DNA of 6,616 nt. It comes from Dehalococcoidia bacterium (GTDB lineage Bacteria; Chloroflexota; Dehalococcoidia; Dehalococcoidales; CSSed11-197). Under the pieces are notes generated by a model. The model was not told the origin of the DNA and did not search any database. It saw only the letters and a program-made list of their open reading frames with translations. The position numbers and the translations under genes were made by a program. Below, piece after piece: positions 1 through 5,766 of this stretch. Where the stretch lies: contig PWTP01000004.1 of NCBI GenBank assembly GCA_003563865.1, positions 1 through 6,616 of the forward strand. Reading direction: 5' to 3'. Position 1 is the first letter of the stretch. Every line of letters starts with the position of its first letter.

Positions 1-19
1 AAGAGGTTGTTTAAGAATA

Positions 20-41
20 AATAACGCCAAAATAACGCCAA
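20..41. repeat. Perfect 11-bp tandem repeat upstream of the tRNA gene
   Basis: The unit AATAACGCCAA occurs twice back to back, at 20-30 and 31-41, without a mismatch. The 11-base period is close to one turn of the DNA helix, so two copies would present the same face to a binding protein. The repeat ends about 43 bases before the tRNA, just upstream of where a promoter -35 element would lie. It could be a binding site or a chance duplication; the sequence alone does not decide. Confidence 0.6.
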
Positions 42-44
42 TTG

Positions 45-73
45 TAGACATAACACTAACAAACAGCTAGTTT
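45..73 (+). promoter_or_regulatory. Tentative promoter for tRNA-Arg
   Basis: A possible -35 element TAGACA (45-50) is followed 17 bases later by TAGTTT (68-73), about 10 bases before the mature tRNA 5' end. The -10 match is poor (three of six). An overlapping inverted repeat, AGCTA (65-69) and TAGCT (75-79) around GTTTT, lies in the same place and may be either part of the start region or a weak hairpin for transcripts arriving from mtaB. The tRNA has no other obvious promoter within the window. Confidence 0.25.
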
Positions 74-83
74 TTAGCTTTGA

Positions 84-159
84 GCGCCTGTAGCTCAGTG
101 GATAGAGCACCGGTCTTCGGAACCGGGTGTCGTGGGTTCGAATCCCTCCAGGCGCGCCA
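84..159 (+). tRNA. tRNA-Arg, anticodon UCG
   Basis: A full cloverleaf of 76 bases with an encoded CCA end (157-159). The acceptor stem pairs 84-90 with 149-155, the D stem 93-96 with 105-108, and the anticodon stem 110-114 with 122-126. The seven-base loop at 115-121 places the anticodon TCG at 117-119, reading CGA arginine codons. The variable loop has five bases (127-131), and the T loop TTCGAAT is at 137-143. A20 in the D loop and C35 in the anticodon are known arginine identity elements, and the discriminator base is G156. The T stem (132-136 with 144-148) has one U-U mismatch (133 and 147). Position 37 is G, so this tRNA is not a substrate for the neighbouring MtaB, which acts on t6A37. 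The mtaB stop codon on the other strand begins after a single base. Confidence 0.95.
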
Positions 160-160
160 G

Positions 161-1444
161 TTAAATTCCCGGTGTCTGTTGTTTTTGCTCCACCCCCAAA
201 AAACCATCACGGTACTGCTTCATAAGCATTACGTTGGTTATACAGTTATAAAGCTCAGAATCGGTTTTTAAGTAAACGCGAATATAATTTGGAGTTAACC
301 CGGACCACAAATCACCTTGCTTTGCCTCCCATAGAACCGGCACAACCCGGCCCTGAAAACCGGCCAAAAAGTCTCTGGTTGCTTTTATTGCAATCTCAAT
401 CAATTCTGTTTCCCGGTTTTTTATTACAGCCGAATCAACCTGCCCTCCTATTTCAATTGCCGGTGTAGACGGCCGGCCAGAATAGGGAAAAACGTGTATT
501 CTTGCAAAACCGGAGCGCTTGCATACATCGAGTGTTTCTCTAAATTCATTCCCGGTTTCTCCGGGAAAGCCAACAATCAAATCAGTGGTAATGGCAACAT
601 CTTTAATCCTTTCTTTTATAAGCTCCAGGCTCTTCAGGTATTGCCTGATGCTGTAGGTACGCCTCATTCGCTCAAGAACCGCCTGGCTTCCGCTTTGGAG
701 CGGAAGATGGAGATGGGGGCATAAGCGGTTGTCTTCCCACAAGGAAAGAAAGCCCTCATTGATGTGTTGGGGTTGTAGCGAAGATAATCTCAACCTGTGT
801 ATTTTGACTTCTTCTAATAACAGTGTAATGAGCCCTCTTAAATCCAGGCCGGCACTTTTATATGAGCCTATCTCGGTACCGGTTAATACCACCTCCCGGT
901 AACCCATTTGACTTCTTGAATGAATTTCCTCCAGGATTTCATCAGGGTTGCGGCACAAGCTCCCCGGGCGAACAGCAGGCACAACGCAATAGCTGCACTT
1001 ACCCGCACATCCCTCCTGGATTCTGACAAGCGAACGTGTACGATTAATGTCCTGCATGCAAATAGAGGCCATGTTTGTGCTTGAATCAAGGTATCCCTGC
1101 TGTTGTAACAAAGAAACCAGCTTTAGTTTTTCAGCGTTGCCCACAACAAGAATATCATTGTCAACCGATTTTATCTCCCGGGGGCTTCTTTCAGCATAGC
1201 AACCGGTAGCCACCAAAAGGGATTGCGGGTTTGCCCGTCTAATTCGCCGCAGGTACTGCCTGACTTTACGGTCGGCTACATGAGTAACCGTGCAGGTATT
1301 AACAACATGGATGTCAGCGCTGCTACCGGATGGCACCAAACGGCAACCAGCCTGAACAAAATCAACACACAGGCTTTCTACCTCTGCCTGGTTAAGCTTA
1401 CACCCAAAAAAGTCAACAGCAACCCTCAACACATTTCCAGCCAT
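161..1444 (-). CDS. mtaB: tRNA (t6A37) methylthiotransferase, MtaB type
   Basis: A radical-SAM enzyme that adds a methylthio group to N6-threonylcarbamoyladenosine at position 37 of tRNAs reading ANN codons, giving ms2t6A. At 427 residues it is close to normal length. The N-terminal domain carries the three cysteines expected to bind the auxiliary 4Fe-4S cluster: C15 (FGCKLNQ), C51 (NTCTVT) and C82 (GCYAE). The radical-SAM cluster motif CxxxCxxC is C146, C150 and C153. Further family blocks are LHLPLQSGSQ (245-254), TDLIVGFPGET (287-297) and HVFPYSGRP (317-325). A C-terminal TRAM RNA-binding domain covers roughly 366-427. FGCKLNQ and the HVFPYS block favour MtaB over MiaB or RimO. The stretch after the third cluster cysteine (VVPAVRPGS) departs from the usual IIPYARG. 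No strong Shine-Dalgarno precedes the ATG. An extended -10 promoter lies upstream, and the gene converges with the tRNA. Confidence 0.9.
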   Translation of the reverse strand: MAGNVLRVAVDFFGCKLNQAEVESLCVDFVQAGCRLVPSGSSADIHVVNTCTVTHVADRKVRQYLRRIRRANPQSLLVATGCYAERSPREIKSVDNDILVVGNAEKLKLVSLLQQQGYLDSSTNMASICMQDINRTRSLVRIQEGCAGKCSYCVVPAVRPGSLCRNPDEILEEIHSRSQMGYREVVLTGTEIGSYKSAGLDLRGLITLLLEEVKIHRLRLSSLQPQHINEGFLSLWEDNRLCPHLHLPLQSGSQAVLERMRRTYSIRQYLKSLELIKERIKDVAITTDLIVGFPGETGNEFRETLDVCKRSGFARIHVFPYSGRPSTPAIEIGGQVDSAVIKNRETELIEIAIKATRDFLAGFQGRVVPVLWEAKQGDLWSGLTPNYIRVYLKTDSELYNCITNVMLMKQYRDGFLGVEQKQQTPGI

Positions 1445-1497
1445 GTTTAACAGACAACCCGCCGGATAATTTTCAGCTTCAGTACCATAACCGGTTA

Positions 1498-1506
1498 ATT
1501 ATATCA
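1498..1506 (-). promoter_or_regulatory. Extended -10 promoter for mtaB
   Basis: On the minus strand this reads TGATATAAT, an exact match to the extended -10 consensus TGnTATAAT, with no convincing -35 element 15-18 bases upstream. Extended -10 promoters commonly lack a good -35. Transcription would start near 1491, leaving a leader of about 45 bases before the mtaB ATG at 1444. A perfect 10-bp palindrome, TAACCGGTTA (1488-1497), abuts the -10 and covers the expected start site. Confidence 0.6.
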
Positions 1507-1608
1507 AAAAGGAACCCTTTACTTTTTGGTTTAAAACCGCTTTCCCCGGCAACCAGCCGTGTTTACGATAATCAGCCAATCCAATTAATATGTACTGGCA
1601 GGTAAATA

Positions 1609-1637
1609 TTGACGCTTTATTCCTTTGTTGCTAGAAT
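1609..1637 (+). promoter_or_regulatory. Sigma70-type promoter for lgt
   Basis: TTGACG (1609-1614) is followed by a 17-base spacer and TAGAAT (1632-1637). Each hexamer matches five of six consensus bases at the optimal spacing. The expected start is near 1644, giving a short leader of about 23 bases before the lgt ATG at 1667. This is the best promoter in the window and suggests steady housekeeping expression. Confidence 0.75.
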
Positions 1638-1666
1638 TCTTTCACTTTCATGTTCGGTAAAAGCTA

Positions 1667-2458
1667 ATGTTGTTATCTGATTCATTTAATTTAGGACCTT
1701 TAACTTTTCACTGGTACGGCTTTTTCATTTCGCTGGGAATAGTCGCTGCCATAATCTATGCTTATTTTCAGGCCAATCGCCGTGGGGAAAAACCAGAACA
1801 CGTTATAAACATGGCGATAATTGTGGTTCCAATGGGCATCATCGGCGCCCGTCTTTACCATGTAATTGACCATTGGAGCTATTACAGCCAAAACCTGCCG
1901 GCCATGTTCGGGGGGCAGGGACTGGGCATTTTCGGTGCAGTTATAGGTGGAGCAATCGGGGTTCTGGTTTATACATATTGGAAAAAACTTTCACCACTGC
2001 GATGGATGGACATAATTGCACCCGGGCTTATCCTGGCACAAGCCATCGGAAGGTGGGGCAATTACTTCAACCAGGAACTGTATGGTTATCCAACAGATCT
2101 GCCCTGGGGCATCTTTATCGATCCCGTTAACCGTGCAGCCGGTTATGAGGCCTATACCCATTTCCACCCACTCTTTATGTATGAATCCCTGTGGAACCTG
2201 ACAGGATTTGGCATTCTTTTATATATCAGCCTGAAACACGGCCGAAAACTGCTCGATGGTGATATAGCCATGGGTTATATCATGTACTATTCAGTAGGCC
2301 GGTTCATTCTGGAAGGAATGAAAATAGATGTGTGGACGCTTGCAGGCATTCCCACTGCACGCTGGATAACCGGCATAGCATTTTTGTTTGCACTCGGTGT
2401 AATTGTATACCGGCACCTGAAATTCAAGAAGGAAAGAGAATTCAACCCTGACGCATGA
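1667..2458 (+). CDS. lgt: Prolipoprotein diacylglyceryl transferase
   Basis: An integral membrane enzyme that moves a diacylglyceryl group from phosphatidylglycerol to the lipobox cysteine of prelipoproteins, the first step of lipoprotein maturation. At 263 residues it is a typical length. The N-terminal block LGPLTFHWYGF (9-19) is characteristic and supports the ATG chosen. The Lgt signature GRWGNYFNQE is at 128-137, HPLFMYE at 167-173 and GRFILE at 211-216. Hydrophobic stretches are consistent with about seven membrane spans, and the tail KFKKERE is basic. In the region equivalent to the E. coli H103 motif the protein reads GLGIFGAVIGG (85-95), with F89 in place of histidine; aromatic replacements occur in other bacteria. 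There is no good Shine-Dalgarno (upstream reads GGTAAAAGCTA). A strong promoter lies just upstream, the gene is divergent from mtaB, and it converges with purA across 88 bases. Confidence 0.95.
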   Translation: MLLSDSFNLGPLTFHWYGFFISLGIVAAIIYAYFQANRRGEKPEHVINMAIIVVPMGIIGARLYHVIDHWSYYSQNLPAMFGGQGLGIFGAVIGGAIGVLVYTYWKKLSPLRWMDIIAPGLILAQAIGRWGNYFNQELYGYPTDLPWGIFIDPVNRAAGYEAYTHFHPLFMYESLWNLTGFGILLYISLKHGRKLLDGDIAMGYIMYYSVGRFILEGMKIDVWTLAGIPTARWITGIAFLFALGVIVYRHLKFKKEREFNPDA

Positions 2459-2536
2459 AACCAGTATCAAAGGCTACTAATAAGTGCCATTAACACAATC
2501 AGTTATCGTAAAAGCGAACTCGCAAAGCCCAAAAAA

Positions 2537-2550
2537 TTAAGCCGGCTTAA
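2537..2550 (-). terminator. Palindrome with T-tract at the purA stop; possible terminator
   Basis: TTAAGCCGGCTTAA is a perfect 14-base palindrome that contains the purA stop codon (2547-2549). On the minus strand it is followed by six T residues (2531-2536), as in a Rho-independent terminator for purA. The RNA stem would be only five base pairs closed by CCGG, so termination would be weak. On the plus strand it is followed by A residues, so it would not serve lgt. No better terminator is visible in the 88-base convergent gap (2459-2546). Confidence 0.4.
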
Positions 2551-3830
2551 AAAACAGGGTTGACTTCTATGGTCTGAGCTCTTTCAGGCCCGATACAGGC
2601 AAGATTAACCTGGCAGCCCATTACACTTGACAGCTTGTTAATGTAATTTTGCGCTTGAGGGGGCAGATCTTCCCATTTTCTGACGCCAGTAGTATCCTGT
2701 CTCCACCCGGGAAGTTCTTCATAAACCGGCCGGCATTGCTCAAGATCACTAATACTGGCCGGAAAACGCCTTATCTCTTTACCCTTCAAATTATAAGCAA
2801 CGCACACTTTCAAGCTGGGGAAACTGTCAAATACATCGATCCGCGTGATGACTGCTCCGGTGAAACCGTTTATCTGCGCACTGAACCGGGCTGCAACACC
2901 ATCGAACCACCCGCACCTGCGGGGCCTTCCAGTGGTTGTGCCATACTCTTGTGCTGTTTCTCTTATTTTGTCGCCCATTTCATCTTTAAGCTCAGTTGGC
3001 AGAGGACCGCTACCGACCCTGGTGCAATAGGCTTTAAAAATCCCGAGTATTCGGTCAATCCGGTTAGGCGCCACACCGCTGCCCAGGCTTGCATTGCCAG
3101 AAAGAGGTGATGACGAAGTAGTGAATGGATATGTCCCAAAATCAAGATCGAGCATTGCCCCCTGGGCACCTTCCAGCAGAACGAGTTCTTCATTTTCAAG
3201 TGATTTGTCAATTAAACCAACGGTATCTTTAATATACGGTTTCAAACGATCTGCATAACGGGCATATTCGGAGTAAACTTCTTCTACCGAAAGTGGTTCA
3301 GCCTGGTATACCCGGGTAAGAATAGTGTTTTTTTCTTCAATAACTGCAGCCAAACGTCTACGCAAGCTGCGTTTGTCCAGCAGTTCACCCATCCTTATTC
3401 CCATTCTGGCCACTTTATCGGTAAATGCCGGGCCAATACCCCGTAAAGTGGTGCCAATTGCCATTTTCCCTCTTGATTTTTCTTCAAGCTCGTCAAATAG
3501 CATATGATACGGCATTATAAGATGGGCTCTATCGCTGATTATCAACCCGCGTGTATCAACATTATGCTCTTCAAGCATTTCAAGTTCAGAAATAAGTGAA
3601 GCTGGATTAACCACAACGCCATTGCCAATAATACAACTAACACCGGGGTAAAAAATACCCGATGGAATTAAATGGAGCTTGAATTTCCCCAGTGGATTTA
3701 TAACGGTATGCCCGGCATTATCTCCCCCGGCGAACCGGACAACCATTGACGACTTTTCAGCCAGCATATCCACTACCTTGCCCTTGCCTTCATCACCCCA
3801 TTGAGCTCCTATAATGGCTACTACCGGCAT
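2547..3830 (-). CDS. purA: Adenylosuccinate synthetase
   Basis: Joins IMP and aspartate using GTP to make adenylosuccinate, the first committed step from IMP to AMP, in the cytoplasm. At 427 residues it is full length. The GTP-binding loop GAQWGDEGKGK is at 8-18 with the catalytic D13, and the catalytic H41 sits in GGDNAGHT (35-42). The second family signature reads GIGPAFTDKVAR (131-142), with phenylalanine where tyrosine is usual. The loop TTTGRPRRCGW (298-308) matches the aspartate and IMP binding region, and GPERAQTI (414-421) closes the nucleotide site. The start is supported by GGGAG (3837-3841) six bases before the ATG. The gene lies 81 bases downstream of the phosphatidyltransferase gene on the same strand, so it may be read from that operon, although the gap is long enough for its own promoter; I found no clear one. 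Confidence 0.97.
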   Translation of the reverse strand: MPVVAIIGAQWGDEGKGKVVDMLAEKSSMVVRFAGGDNAGHTVINPLGKFKLHLIPSGIFYPGVSCIIGNGVVVNPASLISELEMLEEHNVDTRGLIISDRAHLIMPYHMLFDELEEKSRGKMAIGTTLRGIGPAFTDKVARMGIRMGELLDKRSLRRRLAAVIEEKNTILTRVYQAEPLSVEEVYSEYARYADRLKPYIKDTVGLIDKSLENEELVLLEGAQGAMLDLDFGTYPFTTSSSPLSGNASLGSGVAPNRIDRILGIFKAYCTRVGSGPLPTELKDEMGDKIRETAQEYGTTTGRPRRCGWFDGVAARFSAQINGFTGAVITRIDVFDSFPSLKVCVAYNLKGKEIRRFPASISDLEQCRPVYEELPGWRQDTTGVRKWEDLPPQAQNYINKLSSVMGCQVNLACIGPERAQTIEVNPVF

Positions 3831-3911
3831 ATTTTACTCCCTAATGAATCATCTGTTTTCATACAAACACTTTCATCTGCCTTCTTTAATTATTAAAAAC
3901 ATAAATGTAGC

Positions 3912-4526
3912 TTAACCGGCCCGGGTTTTTTGCCAGACTAACACAAGACGTTGAATAACTGTAATTACACTAAAGAAAGCTACAATAGCCAAAGCTATTA
4001 TTATCTGGTTAAACACAAGGCCAACGGCCAATACAATAACCCTCTCAGTGCGGGTAAACAGGCCTTCCCGACACTCAATATTTATACATTCAGCTTTAGA
4101 GCGAATATAACTTACCAGGAAGGAAAAAAGCATTACCACTGCCGCCAGGGTTACCCCGGCCACGGATTCCTCCCTCGAGAAGTGAAACGCCAGCGCTATT
4201 AATAATATCCCTTCACTGGCACGGTCAAGGGTTGAGTCAAGCACTGCTCCGAATTTACTTGTGCTCCCTATTTTTCTTGCCAGTGCCCCATCCAGCATAT
4301 CAAAAGAACCACCCAGTATTAGTACCAGCCCACCAGCTATCCAGTAATTCCATGCAACTAGGCCCGCAGCCACCAACATCAAAATAAAACCGAACCATGT
4401 GAGCATGTCGGGAGTAACTCCACTTTTTGAAAGGGCATTAACAATAGGCTCGGAAATTAGTGAGGCTATCTTTTTGCGAAACTTTTCCAACCTGGGAGAA
4501 TTATGTTGCGTGGATGTTTCTACCAT
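3912..4526 (-). CDS. CDP-alcohol phosphatidyltransferase, probable phosphatidylinositol phosphate synthase
   Basis: Predicted to join CDP-diacylglycerol (or another CDP-lipid) to inositol 3-phosphate, releasing CMP and giving phosphatidylinositol phosphate at the membrane. At 204 residues it fits the bacterial family. The full CDP-alcohol transferase motif D-x2-DG-x2-AR-x8-G-x3-D-x3-D is present: D76, D79, G80, A83, R84, G93, D97 and D101. About six membrane spans are visible, starting near residue 41. From recall, several blocks resemble actinobacterial PIP synthase (PgsA1): FDMLDGALAR (75-84), SKFGAVLD (90-97), VSYIRSKAE (138-146), RTERVIV (159-165) and SVITVIQRL (186-194). These favour inositol phosphate over glycerol phosphate as acceptor. 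The ATG shares one base with the upstream stop codon (TAATG). The neighbouring ino1 would supply its substrate. Ordinary PgsA or archaetidylinositol phosphate synthase remain possible. Confidence 0.85.
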   Translation of the reverse strand: MVETSTQHNSPRLEKFRKKIASLISEPIVNALSKSGVTPDMLTWFGFILMLVAAGLVAWNYWIAGGLVLILGGSFDMLDGALARKIGSTSKFGAVLDSTLDRASEGILLIALAFHFSREESVAGVTLAAVVMLFSFLVSYIRSKAECINIECREGLFTRTERVIVLAVGLVFNQIIIALAIVAFFSVITVIQRLVLVWQKTRAG

Positions 4527-5719
4527 TAAGCCTTGCCTCCACTCGAAACCGGAGCTTCTAATCCTGCTTCTTTTGCATCTACCTGCTTCGAGTTGTGGTT
4601 AATCACCTGCTGGTAAAAAGCAAGTATCTGCAATGCTATCTTTTCCCAATCATAGTTTTTTGCGGTTTCAATTCCCTGCCGCCCCATTTTAAGCCGCAGA
4701 TTCTCATCAGTAATCAGTTTTTTTAGAGCTCTTGCTAACTCGCGGGTATTTTTTGGGGGCACCAGTATGCCGTCATGATTGTGGGTAACAACACGCCGGT
4801 AACCCTCTATCCGGGAAGCAACGACAGGCTTTCCAAGCGCCATAGCCTCGAGTAAAACAATGCCAAAGCTCTCATAGCCGGTAGCCGGGCTACAATAAAT
4901 ATCGGCAGTTTTGTAATAACGCGGCAAGTCTTCGTAAGAAACACTGCCCTCGAACTCAACATCTTTAATGTCCCGGTTTCTTACCAACCTTTCATACCCC
5001 TGCCGAAGCCGTTTACCCGGCCCAACCACGATAAGCCTGATGTTTGCGTTTTCTTCTTTAAGATCAGCGTAAGCCCGCAACAGGTAATCCAGGCCCTTAC
5101 GACGTTCCATGCGTCCAACAAACAGGATGTTGATTTTTCCATCTTTAAAACGTTCTATGGGAGCCACCTGAGGATTAAAATGTGAAAGGTCAACTCCATT
5201 TGGAATAATTACATATTTACCCGGCAGATGGGCTACAGCATACTCAAAAGCCGGCGGTGATACTGCTATATGGCCATGCAGTTTGCGGTTACGCCGTCGT
5301 ATAAAGTAATATAACAACGGCCAGGTAAAATAGTACAAGGGTGTACCACCACTGGCATGAAAGGTGCCGACGTTTACTGTGTCAGAAAAGCGTAAGGTAG
5401 CGGTACATAACATGGGAGCAAACGGTTCATGTAAGTGAACGATGTCAAACTTCTCTTCCCGAAGAGTCTTTTTAATCTGTTTTGCCAAACGAATCGATAC
5501 GGTAATACGCGCAACCGATCCGCTAACCGGAATAGAACGCGGTTTTCCTATCTGAATGAAGCGCCCGGCAATTTGAGGCGAAACTTCTGCCTCTGAAGCC
5601 GGAGCAATAACCCTCACATCATGCCCCATACGGGTAAACTCCTTATCCAGTGCAAGGATATGGTTTACCACTCCACTCGGATGGGCGAAATCGTACGGAG
5701 ACACCAGTGCTATTTTCAT
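4526..5719 (-). CDS. GT4 glycosyltransferase, PimA-like (probable phosphatidylinositol mannosyltransferase)
   Basis: A retaining GT-B glycosyltransferase of family 4, 397 residues, cytoplasmic and probably membrane-associated. By its context and resemblance to mycobacterial PimA it would transfer mannose from GDP-mannose to phosphatidylinositol. The N-terminal domain carries the acceptor-side loop PYDFAHPSGVVNH (8-20), VIAPAS (37-42), SGSVARI (66-72), HLHEPFAP (95-102) and TFHAS (119-123), whose H121 matches the PimA active-site histidine. The C-terminal domain carries IPNGVD (172-177), GRMERRKG (202-209, with R203 and K208), and the E-x7-E motif ESFGIVLLE (283-291). Residues from about 375 on form a hydrophilic tail. 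A weak AGGTAG (5730-5735) precedes the ATG by 10 bases. ino1 ends 47 bases upstream and the next gene overlaps by one base. The donor sugar and acceptor cannot be read from sequence; an MshA-like or glycolipid role is the main alternative. Confidence 0.8.
   Translation of the reverse strand: MKIALVSPYDFAHPSGVVNHILALDKEFTRMGHDVRVIAPASEAEVSPQIAGRFIQIGKPRSIPVSGSVARITVSIRLAKQIKKTLREEKFDIVHLHEPFAPMLCTATLRFSDTVNVGTFHASGGTPLYYFTWPLLYYFIRRRNRKLHGHIAVSPPAFEYAVAHLPGKYVIIPNGVDLSHFNPQVAPIERFKDGKINILFVGRMERRKGLDYLLRAYADLKEENANIRLIVVGPGKRLRQGYERLVRNRDIKDVEFEGSVSYEDLPRYYKTADIYCSPATGYESFGIVLLEAMALGKPVVASRIEGYRRVVTHNHDGILVPPKNTRELARALKKLITDENLRLKMGRQGIETAKNYDWEKIALQILAFYQQVINHNSKQVDAKEAGLEAPVSSGGKA
4536..4540 (-). 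promoter_or_regulatory. Ribosome binding site inside the glycosyltransferase gene
   Basis: GGAGG on the minus strand lies nine bases before the phosphatidyltransferase ATG and within the last codons of the glycosyltransferase gene (its Ser-Gly-Gly tail). Together with the one-base TAATG stop/start overlap, it fixes the downstream start and indicates translational coupling of the two genes. Confidence 0.75.
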
Positions 5720-5766
5720 TGCTTTTTATCTACCTGGCCTTGCTATGTATTGCCAAGCAGCAACTG

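Noticed and set aside
84..159. tRNA-Arg as an attachment site with an integrated element
   Set aside because: There is no integrase, no repeated tRNA 3' segment, and the flank is the housekeeping gene mtaB.
80..271. Plus-strand 63-codon reading frame across the tRNA
   Set aside because: It runs through the tRNA gene and antisense to the end of mtaB, with no ribosome binding site or family resemblance.
84..1444. A functional pairing of MtaB with the adjacent tRNA-Arg
   Set aside because: MtaB acts on t6A37 of tRNAs reading ANN codons. This tRNA has G37 and reads CGA, so the neighbourhood is likely chance.
2511..2530. GCGA/TCGC inverted repeat as an lgt terminator
   Set aside because: The arms are four bases around a two-base centre and no T-tract follows on the plus strand.
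2649..3110. Plus-strand 153-codon reading frame inside purA
   Set aside because: It lies wholly antisense to conserved purA codons and its translation shows no recognisable domain; it is a shadow of the purA frame.
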